DNA of 10,008 nt from Bacteroidales bacterium UBA1253. GTDB taxonomy: Bacteria > Bacteroidota > Bacteroidia > Bacteroidales > Paludibacteraceae. The DNA lies in contig DBVX01000015.1 of assembly GCA_002308815.1 (NCBI GenBank), forward strand, positions 1-10,008, read 5' to 3'. The position numbers and the translations under genes were made by a program. Below, in pieces: positions 1 through 7,686 of the stretch. Numbering within the stretch: position 1 is the stretch's first letter; each line of letters starts with the position of its first letter. The notes beneath the pieces were generated by a model. The model was not told where the DNA came from, did not search any database, and saw only the letters and a program-made list of their open reading frames with translations.

Positions 1-46
1 ACGTCAAATTTTTAACGAACTATTGTCATAATATAACTGAATTTAA

Positions 47-3000
47 TTAAAATGAATCTAAGATTACAAATGCAGCCCAATAAATAGGGTCTGAAAACAT
101 CCCATCATTTATTGTTTTTATAGTTTGCTGAGCATTACTCAATGCTAGATGAGCCGATTGTCCATGAGACATATTTGCATAAAATTCTGTCATTAGAATA
201 AGAGTCGCCTCGTCATTCACTTTCCATAAACTCATCACCAATGACTTGGCACCTGCCATTTTAAAACCACGTTGCAAGCCAAACACCTCATCATCTTTTA
301 TGTCTCCTAATCCGGATTGACAAGCAGACAAAACAACCATGTCCACATGCTGTAAATCAAGGTTAGATATTTCTTGGGCAGTTAGCACTCCATCTTCTGC
401 ATTATTTGGTATAGATTTGTGTCGAAAAACATTAGCAGCACCGGTAAGTAACAGCCCCGATCGTTCGAGAGAGTTATCAGTATGTACTGCATCATTATTA
501 GATTGTGTTATAAATGAAATGTTTAAAGATTTGGAATCTTCCCAATAAAAACCATGAGTCGCTACATGTAATATATTTATATCTTTTCCTGATAAATTCT
601 TAAATGTTTCTTCCTTTCCTTCTTCAGCGGTGTATAGAGTGCAATTGTAGTTTTGTGAATACAAAATAGAGTTTATTTCCTCAACTTCTATTGCTGTTCC
701 CTCCAAGAAATTAATACCACCTCTCAAATGGATGGAATCTGTATTTGATCTATTTGCAGTGAAACTGACATTAGTAGAACTGTTCGTTATTTCCGCATCA
801 TAATATAGTCCTCCATAAAGAACAGCAGAAAGGGATTTTTTATTTTGTGGTTTATGCAATACAAGTTCCCGTGTTGATGACAATCGATATAAGTTGCAAA
901 TGTCTCCAATGTTTGTCTTGTTGTTAATAGGTGCATACTCAATAGCGATGCTATGAAATAAGCCGGTAGGAGAGAAAAATACTCGTTTGACCCCGTTTAA
1001 TTCTTTTTGCAAAGGTTGCCATACCAATTGAAAAATCTCATCGGTTACATAATAATTATTGGGGTCAATTGTTTTCAATTGATTTTCGTCAAAAAGCTTC
1101 ACCAAGACAGGCTGTTTTGCATCTTTTTTGAGCAAAAGAGCAAAGTAGGTCATTTTATTGTCAACGATAGGGAAAGATATGAATTCTATCGCAACATCAT
1201 TCGCCTCTAACACACTTTGTACTTGTTGCCAATTCACCTTTAGCCCTGCCTCCAAATCACCATATTCGTTGCATTGTTCCAAGAGCAATCGTTCTTCTTC
1301 CTGTATCGCTTCTTTTACAGACAAAATATCATATTTACTATTCGTAGAATAATGTTCAAGTATCATTTTATGAGACAAATATTCTTGATATAGCGTCTGC
1401 AAATCTACGTTCCCGCTTTCTGAAATAATTTTTTGCATGGAAGTATTGGTATTCAACATCATTCCTTTGCTAAACAACGATAAGTTATACATAAATTCCG
1501 GAGCATTTGTGGAATGCGAAGAGTATGCAATCTGTGGAATGATTGTCGTGAAGCCATTAGATAACTTTTTCCACAAAAGGACACGTTTATCGGAAGTGAT
1601 GTGAGGCACATTGTTGACGATTTTATTGGTCATCTTATCATAGTACCATGAAATTTTATCAAAAGCCTCCTCTTTTTGATTGTCCTTGTATAAACAATAT
1701 GCTAAATTATAATGAAGATTTAGGTATTGTTCCTTATTTACAAAAAACTCTTCATCTGTTGTTTGCTGATTTTTCAGTACTGCTTGTAGTTCTGCAATTG
1801 CTTTTTCATAGTCTCCAATGCCGATATAATAATTAACCAATGCCATGTAAGCATCATCACATTTATCTGCACTTCTCCAATTTAAAACCCAATATCTCGG
1901 TTCATCGTCAGCACCCAGTAATATGTTTGTCCAATCAGTCTTTGTGTCGGTTGCCAATAGGGCATAACGTTGGGCATTTATCAAATCGCCCTTTGCTAAA
2001 AAAGATACAGATAGGTTCTTGAAGATTTCTTGATAGTATCCGTTGCTTAATAATGTTTCAAATAAATGGTATATATATATCCCATCCATATCGTAAGCAC
2101 CAAATTCTTCTATGATATTATTAAACTGTGATGTTGCGATATAATACTTACATAATTGCTTTTTTGCTTTTGCAATAGGAATATTGTTAGAATCATAAAG
2201 ACCTGACATTATTGACAATGCATCTTTTGTTAACTGAATAGCATTATCTGTCGCACCTATATAGTAATATACTTCCGCTAATTTTGTTAAGATATCAGCA
2301 TATTTCACTCCTTTGTCATATTCGCTCTCATTGATTTTCAGAGCTTGTTCAAGGAGAGGAATAGCATCATGGTATATTTCACAATTTATTTCACATTCCG
2401 CAAGATTTTCGAGCGCGTTTGCATATAGAATATTATTCTCGCCAAACCATTCCAGATTCTGACTAACAACATATTTTGCCAATTCCATTGACTTGGAGAT
2501 ATCTCCAAATTTAGAATATGCCAATGATAATTTTTGTGCGCTTCGTACATATTCCAAAGATTTTTCTCCGCAGATTTCACGATATATGTCAAGAACCTCC
2601 TCTAATAATATGATTCGATAATAATCATCAGGTGCAGGAATATACCCCCAATCCCATAATGCATAGTCCGCTTTTTTCTCTAATAAGTTCCCATATTCTA
2701 TACTTTTTTTCCCCTTAGAATCTGCTATAGATTTTAACTCACTTCCAAATGGATCATCCAAATATGTCCATCCATAAAATAGTTTTATTTTAGTTATTTC
2801 TTGACATAAATCAATTGATGAACTTTGCCATGAGAATTTTTCAAACCAATCCCAATCAGACAAAGGAAGAACACTTTTTACGAATTCTTTATCACAAACA
2901 TGTGTTCCGTATTCTACGCATTTAAAATAGTATTTTAAAAACAATGAATCATTCACTATTGAATCATTATTAATGATAGTGTTCAATGAAATAATTCGTC

Positions 3001-3358
3001 CCATACAATAAGCAGCGGATTGATATTGTCCTAAATTTGCTTGGGCATTTGCTTTCTCTGTTAAGATTTTAATTCTAAATTCATCAGATGGCATTTCGTC
3101 AAGTTTTTTAGATGCTTCGATTAGAATCTCTCTCGCTTGTTTGAATTTGCCAATCTGGTTGAAACAATGTCCTAAAGAGTAAACCGTTTCGAAATAATCG
3201 CTATCATTCAACTGCTGATTCAATCTATCCTCACAAATCCGGATGCTATCAAGATATATTTGCGGATTGAATTCATAGATATTAATTTTTTTAGAGCAAG
3301 AAGTCAATATTACACAGCAAATAATTGCTAATGTAGGTAAATAATTTTTCATACCCAT
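47..3358 (-). CDS. TPR-CHAT lipoprotein, putative caspase-like cysteine peptidase
   Basis: The 1103-residue product starts with a lipoprotein signal (hydrophobic stretch, lipobox LTSC at residues 18-21), so it is probably exported and lipid-anchored. The residues after Cys21 (SKKIN) lack the acidic surface-export signal known in Bacteroides, so a periplasm-facing anchor is more likely. Residues about 50-580 contain TPR-like helical pairs, clearest at 55-90, 265-385 and 502-580. A helical linker follows, then a CHAT domain from about 715 to the end. The CHAT hallmarks are visible: HVATHG with His935, SACQSG with Cys1013, and the typical ending DPIYWAAFVIL. CHAT proteins belong to the caspase-like clan CD; the TPRs usually bind a partner that gates the protease. 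It is the last gene of the minus-strand cluster, 3 bases after the FecR-like gene. A second ATG at 3352 (MKNYL) is an equally good start. The substrate is unknown. No hairpin terminator is visible in bases 1-46. Confidence 0.93.
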   Translation of the reverse strand: MGMKNYLPTLAIICCVILTSCSKKINIYEFNPQIYLDSIRICEDRLNQQLNDSDYFETVYSLGHCFNQIGKFKQAREILIEASKKLDEMPSDEFRIKILTEKANAQANLGQYQSAAYCMGRIISLNTIINNDSIVNDSLFLKYYFKCVEYGTHVCDKEFVKSVLPLSDWDWFEKFSWQSSSIDLCQEITKIKLFYGWTYLDDPFGSELKSIADSKGKKSIEYGNLLEKKADYALWDWGYIPAPDDYYRIILLEEVLDIYREICGEKSLEYVRSAQKLSLAYSKFGDISKSMELAKYVVSQNLEWFGENNILYANALENLAECEINCEIYHDAIPLLEQALKINESEYDKGVKYADILTKLAEVYYYIGATDNAIQLTKDALSIMSGLYDSNNIPIAKAKKQLCKYYIATSQFNNIIEEFGAYDMDGIYIYHLFETLLSNGYYQEIFKNLSVSFLAKGDLINAQRYALLATDTKTDWTNILLGADDEPRYWVLNWRSADKCDDAYMALVNYYIGIGDYEKAIAELQAVLKNQQTTDEEFFVNKEQYLNLHYNLAYCLYKDNQKEEAFDKISWYYDKMTNKIVNNVPHITSDKRVLLWKKLSNGFTTIIPQIAYSSHSTNAPEFMYNLSLFSKGMMLNTNTSMQKIISESGNVDLQTLYQEYLSHKMILEHYSTNSKYDILSVKEAIQEEERLLLEQCNEYGDLEAGLKVNWQQVQSVLEANDVAIEFISFPIVDNKMTYFALLLKKDAKQPVLVKLFDENQLKTIDPNNYYVTDEIFQLVWQPLQKELNGVKRVFFSPTGLFHSIAIEYAPINNKTNIGDICNLYRLSSTRELVLHKPQNKKSLSAVLYGGLYYDAEITNSSTNVSFTANRSNTDSIHLRGGINFLEGTAIEVEEINSILYSQNYNCTLYTAEEGKEETFKNLSGKDINILHVATHGFYWEDSKSLNISFITQSNNDAVHTDNSLERSGLLLTGAANVFRHKSIPNNAEDGVLTAQEISNLDLQHVDMVVLSACQSGLGDIKDDEVFGLQRGFKMAGAKSLVMSLWKVNDEATLILMTEFYANMSHGQSAHLALSNAQQTIKTINDGMFSDPIYWAAFVILDSF

Positions 3359-3361
3359 GTG

Positions 3362-3781
3362 TTATTTATTAGTTAATGTGGAATCTATATCACGATAAGA
3401 TGTTGCGGCACTTTGCATATATGTATTTTTTTTCGCATTTTCCTGCGTTTGTCCTTTCTTAAGGATATATGATACATATTGCTCGGATACTTTTCTTGCA
3501 ACAACATTGTCTTTCTTCACCAAATTACGAAGTTCTCCCTTTATGGCTCCCATTATTGTATATAGAGTATGAGTTACCTCATCAAGAATCACCATTTGAG
3601 CATCTTGTGCAAGTTCAACGTATGTATTAACATCTAACTTTTGTTGCGCTACAACTTTATCTGTCTTTCCTTGGCTTTTGTACACAATCGTTCCACTGAC
3701 AATATAAACAAAATAGGTTTCTGCATTTGCTATATTAAAAGTAAATGCACACATAATGAGTAAGAGAACGTATTTTTTCAT
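3362..3781 (-). CDS. Small secreted FecR-like protein
   Basis: The 139-residue product has a clear signal peptide (residues 1-20, cleavage after ANA), so it should be periplasmic. Residues about 22-78 look like a run of beta strands with a small, poorly conserved resemblance to FecR-type domains: a V-x-G-x-V-like opening (YIVSGTIVY), a short turn with charged residues, then strands ending in VILDEVTHTLYTI. The C-terminal part (80-125) is predicted helical and rich in Lys and Gln. The FecR assignment rests on pattern only and is tentative. FecR-domain proteins are known to co-occur with CHASE2 proteins in other bacteria, which fits the position here: 12 bases after the CHASE2 gene and 3 bases before the CHAT gene. 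It is therefore very probably co-transcribed and could be the linker between the two. No catalytic motif is visible. Confidence 0.85.
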   Translation of the reverse strand: MKKYVLLLIMCAFTFNIANAETYFVYIVSGTIVYKSQGKTDKVVAQQKLDVNTYVELAQDAQMVILDEVTHTLYTIMGAIKGELRNLVKKDNVVARKVSEQYVSYILKKGQTQENAKKNTYMQSAATSYRDIDSTLTNK

Positions 3782-3793
3782 ATTAATATGAAA

Positions 3794-4972
3794 TTAAAAT
3801 AATGAGTTATTTATAAAATGATTAGTATGATTGATTCTTAAAGATTTAATAATGCCGCTATACATTCTACGACTTAATCCGACGAAAGCTAACATTGAAA
3901 AAATGACAACTGCATCAATGTACAAATTATACATTTTAAAGATGTAAAACATAAGGATTGATACAATGGATAGATATACAATAGATACAATTGATAAATG
4001 AAGTCGCGATTCTGATATCAAAATTCTCACTGTTTCTTTACGTCTTGAAACCCATCTTGATGCCATATCGAACATTAGTTCAAAAAGGAAACATAGAATT
4101 AATCCAAGCAGGAAAGAATAAGTTACACTTAATTGTTTGATATCTTTATGTTCTAATAATGTTAATAAAGAATATGCCTGTATGTCTATACCGGGCATCT
4201 TGCCGAGTGAAGACAAGTGCATATCCTGTTCTTCTTTTGCTGCACCTACCAAAACAATCTTATCCTTAATAAAATCTTTGTTATTTTCCAAATTCTTATA
4301 AGAAATAGTCCTAAAATAAATAGGTTTATAGTCTATAAGCATATCATTCTTCATGTCTAATGGATGCCCCATAAATTGAGCTATTTTGGCGGCAAATGAT
4401 AGTTTCATCCCGTCTTGTGTTTGTCTTTCGATTGTCAAATTGCGCAATGTGGCTTTTTCCATATTGTCAGCCACATTTGTATATGCCTCGTTGATTGGAA
4501 TGAAATCAGCAAAATATGAATGAATTTCTTGTGTAAAGTATCTTTTACTCTCACTATAAGCTATCAATTTATTAGCAAACACACTATGTTCATATATATT
4601 AATAACAGACTCTTCCAACTTGTAGTTACCTCTTTCATCATCTTTAATGCCCTCAAAAATCAAATCAATCCCTATGACGATCGGATTCATCGAATCTATC
4701 GTGGAAAGTAATTGTGCGATATCTCCTCTTGAGTGTAACTCGGTCATATCCACAATGGTTATGATGTCGCATGTATCTTTCACACTTGCCGCATTTTCTA
4801 TTTGAAAGAATAAATCTGTTGCAGAAAGATTCTTAATCGCCTTTGAAATAGGGTTAAAGACGGGAACAGTAAAAGTTATCAACGACAGAATAAATACTAT
4901 CAAACATGTTAGACCAACAATCAAGATATGATCTTGATGAAAAATATAGCGTATAAATTTACTTCTTTTCAT
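3794..4972 (-). CDS. CHASE2 domain membrane protein without output domain
   Basis: The 392-residue product has an N-terminal membrane helix (about 16-37), an extracytoplasmic CHASE2 sensor domain (about 50-280) and three C-terminal helices (about 283-301, 325-345, 350-366). CHASE2 features are present: IVDMTE near 73-78, the IVIGIDLIFEG strand near 98-108, and the diagnostic end segment KDKIVLVGAAKEEQD followed by MPGIDIQAYSLLTLLEH (236-275). Most CHASE2 proteins carry a kinase, cyclase or diguanylate cyclase after the last helix. Here the chain ends about 25 residues after the final helix, so any output must go through a partner. The neighbouring FecR-like and CHAT proteins are candidates because both face the same compartment. 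Ligand unknown. The start ATG gives a basic N-terminus (MKRSKF) directly before the first helix; the preceding gene ends 37 bases upstream. Confidence 0.9.
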   Translation of the reverse strand: MKRSKFIRYIFHQDHILIVGLTCLIVFILSLITFTVPVFNPISKAIKNLSATDLFFQIENAASVKDTCDIITIVDMTELHSRGDIAQLLSTIDSMNPIVIGIDLIFEGIKDDERGNYKLEESVINIYEHSVFANKLIAYSESKRYFTQEIHSYFADFIPINEAYTNVADNMEKATLRNLTIERQTQDGMKLSFAAKIAQFMGHPLDMKNDMLIDYKPIYFRTISYKNLENNKDFIKDKIVLVGAAKEEQDMHLSSLGKMPGIDIQAYSLLTLLEHKDIKQLSVTYSFLLGLILCFLFELMFDMASRWVSRRKETVRILISESRLHLSIVSIVYLSIVSILMFYIFKMYNLYIDAVVIFSMLAFVGLSRRMYSGIIKSLRINHTNHFINNSLF

Positions 4973-5009
4973 TCATATATAAATAATTAGTGTTGATTTA
5001 GGCTATTAA

Positions 5010-5453
5010 TTAGTATAACATACTTTGTATCTCTGACAAAGACTTGCTTGCTTCAATCACTTTCCATTCGTACCTGCCGGAATCAAATTCGGTAAGGTCA
5101 ACAAGTGCGTACCAATGACTCTCCTTAATCTTGACCTCATACGTTATATAATATCCCGTATACGAATCCCCTTGCATGGATTCGTTCAAACTCCATTCAA
5201 TCATTTCCGTATTACTGATTTTTTCACTTTGAGAGATATTACCAAACCCTCCGTCTCCCCTGAGGAAGCGCAAGGTATTGTACAGTTGTCCCGAATAATT
5301 TTCCAGACCATGTTCCATCGTGATATGAAACGTTTTGTCGTAAACATCTACCAAAATATCATCGTTCTCGGCGCAGGTGGGTGCCAGAAATGCAGTACAG
5401 GAGGATAACGAAAACGTTGCCAGTACACAAAATGCCAATGTCAATCTTTTCAT
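5010..5453 (-). CDS. Small lipoprotein of unknown function
   Basis: The 147-residue product begins with a textbook lipoprotein signal: MKR, a hydrophobic stretch, and lipobox LSSC with the lipid-modified Cys at residue 19. The mature part is about 128 residues, mostly beta-like and acidic, with one further Cys at residue 27. I do not recognise the family. It lies 15 bases after the six-helix membrane protein gene and 37 bases before the CHASE2 gene on the same strand, so it is probably in the same transcript and should sit in the same envelope compartment as the CHAT lipoprotein. No motif in it suggests an enzyme. Confidence 0.85.
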   Translation of the reverse strand: MKRLTLAFCVLATFSLSSCTAFLAPTCAENDDILVDVYDKTFHITMEHGLENYSGQLYNTLRFLRGDGGFGNISQSEKISNTEMIEWSLNESMQGDSYTGYYITYEVKIKESHWYALVDLTEFDSGRYEWKVIEASKSLSEIQSMLY

Positions 5454-5468
5454 TTTTCAGTTTCTGAT

Positions 5469-6242
5469 TTATTGCCTGTTCGTTATTTCCCGAGTATTGT
5501 CTTCCGCTTTATCGGTGTCTTCGACTGCTTCAAGGTATGCCATATTTATTTCTCTATAGTAATCACCGAATTTATAGAATAAATACAAATCAACGCATGG
5601 CACTATAATATTGCTTATAATATCACCTGTAGTATAACCAATCATTCCTCCTACAAAATCTAAAAGTAAAGCAAGATATGTGAAAATTCGAAGCAAGTCT
5701 GCAATTTTCTTATGCGCAGGACTGAGTGCTGACCATTTTTTAGACAGCCTATGCACCCAAATGAAGGTAACGACAATGAGGGCGATGATGAATGGCAAAA
5801 ATATCAATGCCATCACTCCCGAGTCATCAATTTCTAAAATAACACCCAAAATACCACATAGAGCCCATCCCCAAACAAGGATTTGGGTCATATTGGCGGA
5901 CACCTGATATTCCGGCTTCAATGTGTCAAGAGAAACATCTATGGCATGATAAATATAGGCTATGACAAACGGTATCAGATAACTCAATCCCAATCCCAAT
6001 ATCGCCAAAGGATACATTATCATCGCTCCGCCAGCAGCCTTTCCGTGCAAACGGGTGTTCGTCATAACATCAATGAGATTGCTTATGCTGCAGGATTCAC
6101 CCGACACGATACACAAAAAGGCGGCAATCATCGCAGCGTAACTGATATATCTCGCAATCGGTAGAATGGTGTCAAGCCTGTTTGATACTTCTATCCGCGT
6201 TCGCAACTTGTAAGCGGAATCATTTAATTGATATTTCAACAT
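5469..6242 (-). CDS. Six-helix integral membrane protein, unknown function
   Basis: The reading frame can be extended to a TTG at 6251, but the first ATG is at 6242 and is preferred, giving 257 residues (MLKYQLND). Six hydrophobic helices are visible at about 27-46, 72-98, 119-136, 142-162, 183-203 and 207-224. The N-terminus and the C-terminal 33 residues are hydrophilic; the C-terminal tail is strongly acidic (EAVEDTDKAEDN). No transporter or enzyme signature is evident, and I do not recognise the family. The gene lies between the tail-anchored small protein (stop 36 bases upstream) and the small lipoprotein (15 bases downstream), which suggests one operon. Confidence 0.85.
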   Translation of the reverse strand: MLKYQLNDSAYKLRTRIEVSNRLDTILPIARYISYAAMIAAFLCIVSGESCSISNLIDVMTNTRLHGKAAGGAMIMYPLAILGLGLSYLIPFVIAYIYHAIDVSLDTLKPEYQVSANMTQILVWGWALCGILGVILEIDDSGVMALIFLPFIIALIVVTFIWVHRLSKKWSALSPAHKKIADLLRIFTYLALLLDFVGGMIGYTTGDIISNIIVPCVDLYLFYKFGDYYREINMAYLEAVEDTDKAEDNTREITNRQ

Positions 6243-6278
6243 ACGCGTCAATGGTTTTGAATGATATCATAAAATTAA

Positions 6279-6740
6279 TCAAAAACATGAGCCCAAAATT
6301 ATACAGAAAATGATAAAGGCGGGGACTCCCCAAGCTATTATCAGTTCAAATTTCTCCAAACCTGATCTTTTAGAGTTGGGCATATTGTCAAGAACGGCAT
6401 ATATGTCAAAAACAGGATCGTAAGCGTTAATTAAGGACTTTAATCCCGATACATTTTTTAAAAAGCCTGCAAAATCCATATTTGAATACAAACCGCCAAG
6501 TTTGAACATTCTGCCGTCAGGCGTAGTAAACTCATAAGTGCGGTTTCGCTGATCTTGGAACAGCAACTTCCATCCTGATGTTCTCCTGATTTGCAAATCG
6601 TTGATGGGAGCGGAAAAACTGCGTCCATCTGCAAATTCCATTGAAAGGACATCATTCTCCACCTTGAATACTTTCATTCCTGAGAAATTACGCTTATTAA
6701 GCCACCTCTCATTGTTTGCAACAAAAATTACATTTTCCAT
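6279..6740 (-). CDS. Small C-terminally anchored membrane protein
   Basis: The 153-residue product has no signal peptide. Residues about 1-90 look like alternating beta strands with a conserved-looking core (VLSMEFADGR, then a strand pair WKLLFQDQ / TYEFTTPDGR), reminiscent of a small beta-barrel or PH-like fold, though this is a guess from pattern alone. One hydrophobic helix lies at 131-150, two or three residues before the end, so the protein is probably tail-anchored with its globular part in the cytoplasm. It is the first gene of the minus-strand cluster. No TAnnTTTG promoter is visible in the 100 bases directly upstream; the nearest good promoter is at 7062-7094, beyond a long hairpin. 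Function unknown. Confidence 0.82.
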   Translation of the reverse strand: MENVIFVANNERWLNKRNFSGMKVFKVENDVLSMEFADGRSFSAPINDLQIRRTSGWKLLFQDQRNRTYEFTTPDGRMFKLGGLYSNMDFAGFLKNVSGLKSLINAYDPVFDIYAVLDNMPNSKRSGLEKFELIIAWGVPAFIIFCIILGSCF

Positions 6741-6845
6741 AATGAATAAATAGAATAAACTGCCTCCACTTTATTATTCGGCTATCGGCATTCTCCGCTT
6801 AATTTTTACAATCATTTTTCGAATCAACCACTTTAGGGAATAATA

Positions 6846-7023
6846 AAAGCGTGGGCTTTCGTCTGCTTCGTTTGATTTTCTGAGGTTCTCGACTACCTTT
6901 ACAACTCAAAGTATGCACAGAAAACTCACGCTGGTGCGTGAGCGTGCATAAACCGTACTTGAGTTGTAATCCTTTCTAAAAGTGTCGAGTTTTCAGAAAA
7001 TCAAGATCGGTTTATAACGCTTT
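6846..7023 (-). ncRNA. Candidate structured RNA: long nested imperfect hairpin
   Basis: Paired arms, outside to inside: AAAGCGT (6846-6852) with ACGCTTT (7017-7023); a 12-base stem 6872-6883 with 6993-7004; CTCGAC (6888-6893) with GTCGAG (6984-6989); an 11-base stem 6899-6909 with 6959-6969; TATGCAC (6912-6918) with GTGCATA (6944-6950); and CTCACGC (6925-6931) with GCGTGAG (6936-6942), loop TGGT. The shape, a rod about 178 bases long with internal loops, resembles 6S-type RNAs in general form only. A promoter at 7062-7094 points into it on the minus strand, and the minus-strand 3' side ends in a T-rich run (TTTTATTATT), as a terminator would. Against minus-strand transcription, a few G-T appositions (for example 6884-6885 with 6991-6992) would pair only in the plus-strand RNA. 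A MITE-like mobile repeat is the main alternative. Confidence 0.45.
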
Positions 7024-7061
7024 ACCATTTATTGCGCACGCCTGCGCCTATGATTTGAGCG

Positions 7062-7094
7062 CAAAGGTACAACTCTTTGATTGAAAACGCCAAA
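7062..7094 (-). promoter_or_regulatory. Bacteroidota-type promoter, TTTG-N21-TACCTTTG
   Basis: On the minus strand, TTTG (7091-7094) is followed after 21 bases by TACCTTTG (7062-7069), a full match to the known Bacteroides -33/-7 consensus. Transcription would start near 7055 and run first through a small hairpin (7034-7047), then through the long hairpin, and possibly into the gene starting at 6740. It is the best promoter candidate for the minus-strand operon as well as for a separate small RNA. Confidence 0.65.
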
Positions 7095-7144
7095 TTTATG
7101 CGGTATATTTGTACAATTTTGTCTTGCGACCTTCAAACTGACAA

Positions 7145-7558
7145 CTAATAGATTTTGATGAAACGATGATACCTGTTACTGCTGTATGGACATGCTCTAT
7201 ATTCTTCCACCTTTTCTGCATTGAGTTGCAATCCGCAATATTCACATTGACATACATGAGATGAACTATAAGTTGCTAATCTTCGCCAATCGTGATAGCC
7301 ATAGACCTTTCCGTTTTCAGTGTTCCTGCATGTGCCTTGACCGGGACGGGGGCTTCTATTGACAAGCAACACCTGCCAACAGTTAATACATTGATAATAC
7401 TGGTCTTTAGATTGATAATGTGTTGGAGCAACACTTCTCGTGTCTCTTTTTGGGGTCTGTACCGCCCGTTCTTGTCGGGAATCATCAGACTTGTTTGTGG
7501 GCGACCCACATGCTGTCAGGCATACCGCTGATAGCAAAATAAATAATGTCTTTTTCAT
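7145..7558 (-). CDS. Cys-rich lipoprotein with two zinc-ribbon-like units
   Basis: The open frame extends to 7690, but the start at 7558 (MKKTLF) gives a clean lipoprotein signal with lipobox LTAC (Cys17), so the product is 137 residues. A polar linker (about 20-52) is followed by two units of similar design: CINC (Cys57, Cys60), Cys77, His89 followed by D-W; and CEYC (Cys105, Cys108), Cys123, His131 followed by R-F. Both have a C-x2-C, a Cys 14-16 residues later, and a His plus aromatic after that, which suggests an internal duplication and metal binding. An additional Cys103 lies next to the second pair. Disulfides are an alternative, since the protein should be exported. It is divergent from the kinase pair and upstream of the long hairpin on the same strand as the CHAT operon. 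Function unknown. Confidence 0.8.
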   Translation of the reverse strand: MKKTLFILLSAVCLTACGSPTNKSDDSRQERAVQTPKRDTRSVAPTHYQSKDQYYQCINCWQVLLVNRSPRPGQGTCRNTENGKVYGYHDWRRLATYSSSHVCQCEYCGLQLNAEKVEEYRACPYSSNRYHRFIKIY

Positions 7559-7653
7559 AAACAATTGTTTTTTAATGTTATTAACATAAGCCTTCTTTAC
7601 GATGGCAGTGCTGCCCAAGAGCGTGTTCGGATATGAACTTCCTAATGCGTTTG

Positions 7654-7661
7654 CAAAAGTA
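7654..7661 (-). promoter_or_regulatory. Possible -7 element for the Cys-rich lipoprotein gene
   Basis: TACTTTTG on the minus strand matches the TAnnTTTG consensus about 95 bases upstream of the ATG at 7558. The nearest TTTG (7688-7691) lies 26 bases away, more than the usual 19-21, so this is a half-match only. That TTTG overlaps the first unit of the 10-base repeat series. Confidence 0.3.
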
Positions 7662-7686
7662 GCGCGTATTGAGAAAACAACATATT

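Larger units (their letters stand above)
6741..7144. other. 404-base intergenic region with promoter and long hairpin
   Basis: No convincing coding frame lies here. From right to left it holds a canonical minus-strand promoter (7062-7094), a short perfect hairpin GCGCA/TGCGC (7034-7047) close to the predicted transcript start, the long nested imperfect hairpin (6846-7023), and about 100 bases of A+T-rich DNA without a recognisable promoter before the first operon gene at 6740. The region serves either as a long structured leader of the minus-strand operon or as a separate small RNA gene. Confidence 0.7.

Noticed and set aside
5115..5408. Plus-strand open frame opposite the small lipoprotein gene
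   Set aside because: The opposite strand encodes a protein with a clear lipoprotein signal in a consistent operon; the plus-strand frame has no such support.
6243..6251. TTG start three codons upstream of the six-helix protein
   Set aside because: An ATG is available at 6242 and the extra residues add no feature.
7104..7111. TATATTTG on the plus strand, resembling a -7 element
   Set aside because: The nearest TTTG is 24 bases upstream, and no plus-strand gene follows before 7871; chance matches to this short motif are common in A+T-rich DNA.
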